Assembly (NCBI RefSeq): GCF_001949145.1
Contig: NW_019091448.1
Coordinates: forward strand, 517,429 to 581,428
Direction: 5' to 3'
DNA from: Acanthaster planci
Taxonomy: Eukaryota; Echinodermata; Asteroidea; Valvatida; Acanthasteridae
DNA length: 64,000 nt
Each line of letters starts with the position of its first letter. Position 1 is the stretch's first letter. Both the position numbers and the translations under genes were made by a program. Of this stretch, positions 37,901 through 49,900 are shown piece by piece. Below the pieces are notes generated by a model. The model was not told where the DNA came from, ran no database searches, and worked only from the letters and a program-made list of their open reading frames with translations.

Positions 37901-40900
37901 TGCTTCTCTGGACAAATGAGAGCGCAGTTGATGTGATGTCACTCTGAGAGGATTTGGATCAGTTTACAGGTTTTCTGTTCAAGTGTGAACCCAATATTTG
38001 CTCGGTGAAAACATCTGAGAAAGGGCCATTTGTTGGTCTGCTGCCACACACTTACACATAAATGAATTGCCAAAGAAAAGGAAATCTAGGACAGAAAAAT
38101 ATAAAAAATTCTAGCAGTTTTTTGTGCAATAATCAATGCAACACGGGTTTATACAGTTTGGGCTCTGGGACGAATTCTTTTCAAGATATGGATAGATAAA
38201 TAAATGTTTACCTGATTAAAAAACAGTGATGATCAGCATTTTTGAAACAAAAAGATGTAGAATCAATTTTTAAATTACAGACTACAGTAAATGTGTTACA
38301 CTTTAAATGGGGACCACGGCTGAAGTTTGAATACTGTAGGTGTCCAAACAACATCCACAATGGGCCAGTTGGGTATTTCAACAGTGCATGCTCCAAACTA
38401 AAATGTGTTATAGGTCATTCAAGAAGACAAAGATGCAAGCAAATGGTCGTTCATATCTGCACAGCTATTCGCCAACTCACACATATTGAACATGTTTAAA
38501 CTGTAATGTAGGTGCTTAAAACAGTTCTTGAATGATTTTGCGTTACTTGTCATATCTTGTAATACCCAATTGGCTCATTCTTTGGAGAGAATTGTTATTA
38601 ACAGCAGTACTTGTATATTCTTGAGAAGTTTCTCTCTGAAGTTGCTTTCTTTTTCTCTCCTTCCTGCTTGGTCTCTTTCTGCAAATTAAAAACAAAATGA
38701 GCCCAGAAATGATGCAGATCAAAAGGTTGAAGAAAACTTAGGAAAAAAATAATGTCTCAAGTCTGCTCTGAGATCTCTATAGAAAGTTAAACACAGGAGC
38801 AATGACCACAATATGGAGAGATAAAAACCATGTCTTTATGACATCCTTGCTCATTGTAGAAAATGAAAGTTCTGCAATAAAAATATCTCAATACTAGAAT
38901 CATTTGAAGCACAAAGGTAGACTACCTGTAGCACTTAAAAAGCCTAACAATAATAAACGTTGGCATCTTGTCCTAACGAACCCACAGCATCAGACCCATA
39001 CAATGTTAAATGCAACATCAAAGGATGTTACATAGGTGCATTCAATCACTTGCCAAAAAAACCCCAAAGTAATTTACTCTGGGGAACAACTGGACAACAT
39101 GTGGCTGGCCACAAATCTTGACATCAAAAACAAGTACACACAAAAGCCTTCACTCCACACTTCCATTTACCATGCCACATGCTGAGCCATTTTAGACTAG
39201 ATGTAGCTCAACAGATGGATTTCAAAGGAACAAGGAACTCACAGAAGTATTGCAGAAGGAGGTGGTTCAGTTCTCCAATAGCACATGCTCCTTTGAGGTG
39301 CATCCGAGGCTATTTAGGAACAGCACCCTTACGTCTAATCATGTACATGTTCTGTTCTCGAGAAACCTTGTCTTTATGAAATGCCAAACTTGCTCATCTA
39401 CACCATGTACATCTTTTAGTCATTTTAATTAGCTCTTTGGTGGATGTCTTAGTATGTCTTAGTACAATTTCTGATGAATATAAGCTACACTACAAAATGA
39501 GAAATTTCAACCTCAACCAGCACCAGTCCACTGAGGGTTTTGTCAACATTTACTTCACGAAGGGTTTTCATTTAGATTACGCCTTGTTTTCATCGTCGGT
39601 CCAACCAGCATGCAATGAGCGCAACATCAATACACTCCCGGCATTTTCTACTTTGTGACGGTCGTAAAAATGTGCCTAGATGAATACCCAGCCTATTTAT
39701 TACGTTCAGCTCATGCCTACATGTATTTATCTTCCTTTATATAAAGGTATAAATTGTTTAATTTAGAAAAGCACCCTCCATATCAATTTAGCTCTTTGCA
39801 CATTTACTCCATACTCGTTTTTGACGAAGACTCATCCATACTGTTTTCACTCCCACAGGAGTCACTGCAACAGATGAAGTAATTTGTAGTGCATCACAAG
39901 TCCTTTTACAAGTCTCTTCACAAGTCCGTTCACAAGACCAGTCACAAGTAATGGGGTGGATAGTGACAAAAGAATGCTTCTGTCACAGTTCATTTGAATG
40001 CATGTACCAGGTAGCTTACGACTTGTTATGTACTCAACTATAGTACAACACTGGTTATTCACTGAATATGCCAACTACGCAAACTCATGCAAACTTTCTT
40101 CTTGCTAGTCTGCATAAGTGCTACGCATGTAATGTACCTTAAGTTTCAATATGATTTTGCCGGACTCATGCAGCTGCCCACCAGCTATTGATCAAATTTG
40201 GGAATGATAGCTACAACATGTTGTTGGTCACAGAATACGCACTTTTGTGTCTAATGAGGATCCACTTTTGTTCCTGTAGAATGCGGCAAGGTGTTTAGTC
40301 AGTAAGACCTTTCTCACACTTGCATCCCGAAACTCGCTCAGTGAAAGGAACTCATTGAAGTCAATCTGTGGTACCAAATAAAAGAGAACAGATTAGGCCA
40401 CCAAAAACTCTCCGGTTTCTGGTCAGCAAGCATGTCACTGTAGACCTGTGTTGGCCCAAAAAACTTTTCTAATTGGTATAAAACGATGTCCAAAAGCTGC
40501 CAAACTTGCTTAATCAACAGGAATCCAGCTTCCGTGTAATTTTAACATGTGTTGGATGGGGTATGGTTGTAGAGTAAAGGAGTCCCTCTAGTTGCCAATA
40601 TATTTAGTTGGGCACTCTTTTTAAGATGACGTCATTTCTGTATTATACATTTACATCTTGGAACCAGACAAACAAGGTGGTCTTATGTCCTGTGTACATG
40701 TGTAAGCTGAAAATGCTTTTAAACAGTAAAAGGTTGGGGGCCAGTCTATTTTAGTGTTGGTAGCGGCCGGCGTTACGTGCAGAAAAAAGAGTGAGGGGAA
40801 AAAACCACTTTTGGAGCCACCAGAAAATGGAGACCTTTTGCCTTAATAAGTCTTACAATATAGGCCATGCTATAAATTTGGGGTTCAAAATTTTTGGGCA

Positions 40901-43900
40901 ATTTTTTGGGGAAGATTTAGACCTAACTTTAAACAAGAGATTTGGATGTGGCATAAATACAGCTTTGGGTCTTGGAGCAGCCAGCACATGTTATTCCTTA
41001 TGACACTCTAACACAGGGTCAAACATTCTCAAATAGGCAATGCATTAGTTGGGTATATCAAGCAGGCCTTTGTGACAAAGACAAAAGACTCATCAAGAGG
41101 TGCCATAACCATAGCAATTCAGACAATTTGAAGGAGTTGTTGGCAATCTTTGATGTACCTGTGTACATTTAAGGCAAGATCTCAGTGTATCAAGCATCCA
41201 CCTTTCTTTCTTTGATTTTGTTTTAGCCCTTCTGGACTGGCATTTACGTACTGGCACATTGCGGTACCATGTCTTGAATGCAGTATTTATTCGTTTAGAA
41301 TGGTAATACTGCCAGGATTTTTTAACAACTTCTTGCATTCTGTGTTGTATAATCTGTCTTGGGCAGGCACTGCCTTAGGCAGATTTGTGTGGAGACTTGT
41401 GTAAGGTGCACCCACATTGCAACAGGCAACGTATCTTCTCCAATCTTGTCTCTGGCAGAAAAGCTCAAAGGCTACGCATACACTGCGGTGATCTACCAAC
41501 ATTAACCCTTGTTTGGAACAATATATGATGAGATGCTAACTGCTGTGATGTGAAATGTATACTTAACCCATTCAAGGGCAATAGCACAAGTACAGACACG
41601 CAGTCCTCGGGTGGAAAAAAGCACTGTGCCCCACTTGAAAGCCGTCAAAATTCCTCAAAAAAACAGAGAGTAAATTATCACCAACTACTAGTATAATTAC
41701 GTACTGCTGGGCTTCTGCATGCATATGTACTGCTGGACATTTACCTGCAATGACAGCACGCATTTAAGGTCCTTCTGGAGGTCTTCCAAGTCTTTTAGGT
41801 CTGACGAGTGCGTCGTTTTGGCACGGAGAAACTTCAAGATGCTGACGGCTCCTTGAGTGATGAAAATCAGTTCTTTCTTATCCTGTAAGGGTGATTGTGC
41901 AAGACTTAAAGTTCAGAATAAAAAGCTTTTATGCTGAGAATGACCAAGGGTTATTGCCAGGGGTGAAGGGGCGAGCAGTAACAACCCCACACACGAAGTT
42001 CCAGCAAAGTTCAAGAGAAACCCATAATGAGGGAGCAGAAGATTGGAGTGACGACACAGATGTGTCCACACCCCACCAAACGGCAACATCCACACCCCAC
42101 CAAAAGGCAACACACTGAAGCGACTACGAGATAATCATAAACATGTCTGGCCACCCTTTTAGAGGGTTGTTTGGAAACGATTGTAAGAAAGACAAGTTAG
42201 GCACTGATCTCCTTGAAGACCAGTGGGTCCAAGTCCATGCACTTTTGAGACCACAACCCCATCAAGTATGTATCTCTTGATGACTGCAACACTCTTTCTA
42301 CCAGTTTTTTATTTGCATTTAGCAAGGAGGAAGGAATACAGAACTTACATGTATCTGCACTTAACCCCCCTCCAAAAAGACAAAAACAAAAAGAGCAGAA
42401 ACCCAGTCAAAACATATTTGAAACCATTTACAGCTAAGTCTTACCTCTGAATCTAAGTTGAAGCATGGGGGTTCATTGAGGATGACCTCAGCCCAGGTCA
42501 CGACCCTTTTGGCACATTCCACAGCTTCAGGCAGGTTCAGTGATGACAACAACTCAATTCCATCTTGAATCTGTATTTGTGGAAGGTTCATGATCACTCT
42601 GGTGTTAAGAATTCTGTTGCATGAAGAACAAATGGCTTATTACGGAAAGAAGTAGATGAGCTTCTATGTCACTCTGAACTCTATTAAGCAGTATGAAAAT
42701 GTGTTAAACCCCAATGAAGTTTCCTACCTCTTTGTGTACTCGTGAGATAGACATGTCCATTGGCCAATATGTTACAGCTTAAAATATTGCCCTCCTGTAA
42801 CATTTTCTTCAATTTGGTTTTCTTTTGAATGACTGTACTGCATACTTGTATAAGGTGGTATCTTAATAAAACTGCTTTCTGCAAATCCAATAAGCCTTTT
42901 GCAAGTTAAATTTTAATCTAAAGTTTAAGTTAAAATTAAGATCTGGTACACTGAATTCTTTAAATTCACGTGAACATAAATTGAATTCTCCATACTAAAG
43001 ACACTATTGCTATACCACAAAATTCGGGGCAAGCTTTTGCTTCGTTACATAAGAGACGCCCTGCACCGATTCACTGTTTTCAATGGATAAGAAGGCATAA
43101 AAGAACCAGAGACGGTGGTTGCTAAGCAAAAGCTAGCCCTAAATCATGTGGTATAGCAACAGTGTCTTTAGTCTGGGGAATTCAATTTATTATGTTTATG
43201 TGCAATCAGATAACTCAGTGTACCAGATCATGAATGATGCCTCAGATTAATTTGTTTTTTTCAGCGAAATAAATCACCACTTACTCTGTCATGCTGAATT
43301 AGTGATTTCAGTCTGAAGATGTAAACATCGGTGGGGGACAAGTGATTGTAGGCCTTGGTTACCTGCAGTGCATCCTCAAGACAGTCCGCCTTGTCACTAG
43401 CAAGGATGTATTTTATCACCATCTATATGCGCATAATTAATATGTAACATTGGACAAAAGTTGAGAGAATACAGGTAGCTGAAAATCAAATCTTTTGTAG
43501 GGGCCAAAAATTATGCCTAACAAAGAAAAAGCTTGTAAAGGCACATGATTTGTAACAGAGAGATATGCTTCTTCCAAATGATTGTCCAGTTTTGAAAATA
43601 ATGGGTTTTAGAGTGGTGTAACTATTTTGCACCAAATAAAGTAATTGCCCCTCAGAAAGTTAGCCTGAGAAAGAGTCTATTTTTTTAGCCAATAACATCA
43701 TAACGTTACACATTACATATTCAAATATGAAGCACACAAAAATTAATAAATGGTTGATTCAGATGTTGATTTACAGGTATATTGATTTAGGCACTACATG
43801 TTGTTGCATGTCTTGACACTACAAGTGACTCCTTTTGCACCTAGAGTGACAAGTTCTTTAATCCGGTGCATTAAGCAAAAAGGAAATCTTAATATCCTAC

Positions 43901-46900
43901 ATTTTAAAAAGCCCCATTAATATACCACTTCTTTTTTTGGTGGAGAGCATCTCAGTCCAAAATTTGGGGCCCTTTTTTAAGTGGACCCTGAACCCCACGC
44001 CGGGCTTTGAAAGTTCTCATTGAACCATGACAGAAATCACCTGACAATTTTGAAAAATCGTGGGCAAACCCTGAGATGCATTTTGGTCAATTCAACATAC
44101 CGCAGCGTTATCCTTGCGTACATCATCATGCCGCAGGTCGTAGTTTGCCAGCATCTTCTTCAGCTGCACCAGTTTGTACTTGCCACGTAATTCTTCCACT
44201 CTGTAAATCAACAACAGAAAGTTTCCTGAGGCTGGGCAAGTATTTGGGGACACTCAAAAAGTGACATCCATTGAACATGAAGATCTCTGTACGTAAGCAA
44301 TAGCTGATCAGTGACAATCACAACAGAACTCTCATTGGACACCATATTTGTAGGAAACTACGTACACAACGCCAATGGGTGCGTGTGCATGCGACGTGCA
44401 AAATGTTCTAAATGTCAAACTCCTGATCCCAATATGCTTGAAATACGGTGCAACCAATACACGGCACAAAAACTGTAGGAAGTGACATCAGTTGAGAGAG
44501 ACCTACATATCCATATAAAAAGAAAAGTGTTGGCAAACACAAATGGCCCACCACTATGATCCCATTCCACAACAGCATACTTTTTGCATCTCAATTACAT
44601 GTACAGTGTACATGTACTGGTACATTGCAATTGTTTTGTTCAGGTCCCATTTTATTGATGCACAAATATATGATCCCAGAATAAGTTATTTGGAACATTT
44701 CAAAAGGGAAGTCCTTGTAAGATACTGTGAAAAAATATTGTGTCATAATGATATGAGTAATACATGTACATGTCATGTTTTCTCACAATACACCGGTATT
44801 TGGTGTAACTTGAAGTGGTGTGATGTTTCTTCTACTTTGACATTTGGTCTATGGGATCCAAAGAAACCTAAAACCCTATGTACAAAAAAAAAAAATCTGT
44901 TGGTTGAACTGTAAAGACTAGACAAACATGCCCATGTATGAGGACCAAAATCAAGAACAAAAGTAACCATCGCTTTTTTTGTCCAGCCAAACCAAAATCC
45001 AATCAGGAATTATAGTTTCTATGACAACCCCTCCACACAGTTTCTGTTTGGTGATAAGAAACATTCATTTAATGCTCAGCACTAGCGGCCTTCAGAGCAT
45101 CGGTCTTAAGTGATGTGAGAATTAGTGTGATATAATTTAATAAATTGATCTCCCAGACATGAAATACATGTACATTCCAAATTAATTAACCGTAAAAGAT
45201 GCCAAAACAATGCTACAAGATACTCACAAAAGCATAGAGAAATCACTATATCAATATTCTCATTCTTCATGGCAAACTTCAGACCTGAACAAAAGTTTCC
45301 CCACTGTGTTTTTGTGGTTTTCTCGGACAAAAGCAAAACTGAATCAGGAATTACCAGTGACAACTGTCCTTGCAGTTTCTATTTGAGGTGAAAATGAATT
45401 TATAACCATCAGTTTCATATGTGAATTCACGTACACAGAAGACAGGTACCGACAAATCTTGTTTTCAAAGGCAGATTTTTCAACATACAGCTGAACTTTT
45501 GAAAAGCGCAAGCAGGTAATTATTCACATTATCCAGATTGGAAAACACTACTTTAAAAAAAAGAAAAGATGACAACTATGTTTGTGAGAGTTATATGTTT
45601 GTTGAAACCTAGGGCTACAAGAAGTGACACGTATATTTCTTATTACACTCAACATAATGCCTGCAATTGACTATTAAATACAGGTTTATTCGGGGCAATA
45701 GCATTCAGCTGTATGACTGAGTCGTGAAACTGACAGAGATGTTAATTTTGTACCAGACTTCACCTTATCCAGTCTCATGGTTCATTAGAAAAGGGTACGT
45801 GCCTTTATTAAGTGACCGCAATTCCTAATAAAATTGGAATCATCATGCAGTCCATTTTGCACAGTCAAAAGGCAAGTTCATTACAGGATTCAGCATGCAT
45901 CTATGAGTATCAATAAGCCCTGAATTGCCACACAGAAGTTACCACAACAACCCTTAAATCACTGGTAGCTTTGCTTATAGGAAGAACTTTGTGTCAGTTG
46001 GTACTTGCTTCACATATGAACAAGACATCAGATAGAGCCTGCACACTTACTGTCAAACAGACCTGTTTTTGATAAAATCATTAAATTTTAATGAGCAAGA
46101 GTTTTTTGTTAATCTTGTGAAAGAAAGCAATTGGATTTTAATATCGAGATTAATCTTCTGGAGAGCGTTTAACACATTGGATTAAAATGCATCTGAAGAT
46201 TCAGAATATTCTGGTGGGATGTTGGCTTGGTCTGGTGGTTGGAGTGCTTGGGACTGACGCTATCTGTCAGAGTTGTCCACATGGATGGACATACTTCAAC
46301 CATTCTTGCTATGCCAAGTTCCTCGCTGTAGAATTTGGCATTCCTTGGATCAATGCTTACGAGAAATGTGCAGGCCTTGGGGCTCAACTCCTGGTCCTCA
46401 ATTCACAGAAAGAGACAGCATTTGCAAGCAGCATGGTGAAACAATATTTTCCCATGTCTAATTGGTATAAATGGGTCTGGCTGGGTTGTAAGTAACGGAT
46501 GGGCAGCTGGTGTGCTCTGATGATAACCAACAGGAGCTTGCAGAAATCAATGCATATTGTGCAGTGTTCAGACCGTTTCCTTCACAATCTGGTGTTATTG
46601 CTTGCTCTAGCAAAATACGAATTGTTTGCGAGAAACATCTGGAGAACCGATTCAGTGCCATTCGCTGCAACACTGTCACCCAGGCAGATGCTGACCCGAC
46701 CATGCCCTCCTGCCTTCTGGACCATGCCTACACGACAACCCTCATCAAGCATCCGATACAATGCTGCATGGCTTGTTCCAAGGATCCCAGCTGCCACTCC
46801 TTCAACCTGTCAGGGAAGACATGTTATCTCAGCAATGTCACCAACTCATGGGCTGATGCCAACAAGTATGTCACAACCATGAACGAGTGTGCCCACTACC

Positions 46901-49900
46901 AACTGGAGTAAGTCTTGAGAAACAAATAGAACTTTATCCGACGGCATGCCTAGAGTACATGTACACCATCACAATCAACACTGTAGATGAAATCATGGAT
47001 TCCCATACCTGAGAGAAACACTGAACTTCTCTCCCCGATGAAAGTAAAATCTCAGCAATGATACCATCTCTCAAGTATCTCTCAGTACATACATGTTCAG
47101 CACTACAACAAATGACTCTACCACAAAGTTCACTTTAAAACTACACTTTTTCAGACCCTAGGCTTTGATGAATTCATCAATCCCTTAAACTTGAACTTAT
47201 GTGCTGCCATTTTGTTACCATTTGCAAAAAGATATCAGACTGCAAAATTGGGTAGACATTGCATGGCAAATTTGATGTGTGCATTGATGTGTTGTATTTC
47301 ATTTGTGTGGCATTTGGTGTGTGGTAGAAACGTGAATATTTTTCTCAACTTTTACTTTTTTGGTAGCAGGGTCTACTGAACCAAAGACAATTAGTCTAAC
47401 ACTTTGGAGCATGCTAAAAGACAAGTAAAGGAAGAGAATTCACTCCCTGCTCGGTATTGGTCTAAAGATTGACACGATAATCCTGTAATCAAACCATGAT
47501 AGATTAACCCATTAGCACTTGCACACATCCATCACATCGGTCATTTCTCACTGGAAAAATATTGGGATAAATACTGTGGGATACAACATTTGTCACACAA
47601 TAGAAAATTCTTTCATTTTGTTCTAAAGAAAGTTTTGTTTATGTCGTAGAGTATGAAACACTCTTTTCTACACCTTTTGTCCGTCTAATCTTGTATCAAT
47701 GATCTTTGAGCTTTCAAAAATGAGGAAAAAATAGAAAATGTACAGTAGTTTGCAAAAACATGTTTACTGCTTGAAAAGTATATCTAAAAGCAAATACATG
47801 TATGCATTATAGCTGTATGCCAACATACACTACATGTATGCCAGGAACACACAAACCCTTTTCTGAATATCACAGCTTTTATTCCAGTTGACAGATGATC
47901 ACTATCATCAAGAAACAGTCTCAAAATAGTTGTGTTTTCGTTAGAACATGCAGAAACAAAACACAACTGGCTTGTCAATGTCAATGACGTTGACAAGGCT
48001 GATTTTAGGACCTGACATTTCCCTTAATCTTTGCAGTAAAAAGCTCGGGAACATTGATCTCCTCCAAGAACATTTATTAGATCGGGGTCTTGACTATAGG
48101 AATCATTTTGACATACGTTTTGATCGTTTTCCAGCAAGACATGTCAGAAAGGTTGCCATGATCAGTGCAGAACAAACGTGTGCATTCAGCATGCATCGAC
48201 TGTGCAGCGGTCAAACATGAATTACACACAGTAGGCCTATCACAAAGTGTTAGGAGCTAGATGTAGTTCCACCTTCATTAAAAGCCTTAACATCATTTGT
48301 TTCTATAGCAACAGTAGTCTTTCTTTAATACATCTGCTTGGGGAACTCCCAAGCTGCACTTTAATGTAATGTTGGAGGCCACTGTCCATGTGGGTCTATA
48401 CATGTACATGTATATTACACCGTGACAAAAAGAGGGCCGATTTGGGGGGGGGTGCAACAGTGACTTACATGTATACATTCAAGCTGGGTGGTTCGGGGAG
48501 CAACAGGGACCAAAGGTTTAATTGGAATTAGTAATGGAACTGCCATAAAGTCCATGCAGCAAAATTCATGTCGGCCATGTGTGTGGTAGATTGATTCATT
48601 TGTTTGGCAAACAATGCCACACTTTGGAGGGTCCATATGAAGCCAAACAGTTGTTATACCCAGCAAGAAATGAGACCGAGGGGTACCCCCCCAACATGTC
48701 CAATCCCTATACACATTCTAGACTATTGTTACTTAACACATCCTCCCAAGATGTCTGAAAGGAATTCCTCAGATTCCTGCGAGACAATGACCAACACAAA
48801 GCAGGGGGGGTTCTCTCCGTCTCATACCTTGCTGCATATGCAGTTTGTGGTTTGTTGGCATGTTGATATGTTTGTAACATGAGCCACACCCACTTGTGTG
48901 GCAATGGAAGCGTTGGAAATGGAAGTAGTGCAATATTATCCAATTTTTGCCTCATTGAATGGAACATTCCCTCTTTCAACTCATGAAAATATTCTTACCA
49001 TTGCACGAGTGAAAAACATTCATTATTTGTTTAATATAACTGTCATATAGATCCTTATCAATTAATTTACCTTTAAATAAATTTCAAACAATTTCAAATC
49101 CTAATGAGAACAGACATGGTCGTGAACATCCACGGAGCTGCTTCGGTTTCAAAGGGTTTTCAAAAAAATCATTTCCATCGCGAACCCTTCCCTTTCTAGC
49201 TGTCTGTGAAGTTCGATGGGATATGTACATGTACTTCACTGATATTAGGCTTTAAAAAAAAATCACTTTTAATGTCCCATGACTTGTCACCTGAGGATGT
49301 CATGATCATGTCAGCTCAATTTTGGTCTAAAACCCTTGACCTTCGAGTTATACACCAAGTTTCAACCCAATCGGACGTGTATTTCACCAGATATAGAACT
49401 TCCAAGAGTGCTCTTTTAATGTCACGTGATTTGTTACAAGATGACGTCAAAATCACATCAGGTGCTGCATGTTGTGCTCCTGCTGCCTCTTAAGGGACAA
49501 GGCCATCCATACATGTATGTCATGGAAACAAGGACGATCCTAAAACCGTTGTTTATTTTTTACCATCCGCACATGGGCGATCTGACGCAGCATGAATGGC
49601 AGGATTGATGAATGTCATGTGATGCATGTTCCACCAATCAAATGACAAGGATCTGTATGGAAGTTATATAATAGCATACCAACCATAGGTACTGATAATA
49701 CAGCATGTGCATGTATGATGCTGTCTCTAATGTTCCAGATATTTGAAACCATCAAACCATCCTTGGATTTTACTTGGAACTCTAAGCTAATATCCTGTGC
49801 TAATATCCTGTTTCCCCTCTAACTTCTTGACCTCTTGATTTTAGAGTTTCTTATGTATGTATGTAATAGACCTGTTAATATGTCTTATATTTAGACGATG

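Noticed and set aside
45106-45363. Minus frame with a good acceptor (TTTTGTTCAG) and GTGAGT donor that could be a KNTC1 exon
   Set aside because: The 57-nt exon would break phase between exons 5 and 6, which already join correctly (AA plus A gives Lys).
46488-46534. Micro-intron (GTAAGT...CCAACAG) as an explanation of the lectin frame break
   Set aside because: Removing these 47 bases creates a stop codon immediately, and the length is below usual intron size.
47948-48220. 90-codon plus frame downstream of the lectin gene
   Set aside because: No recognisable features and no splice signals linking it to the lectin.
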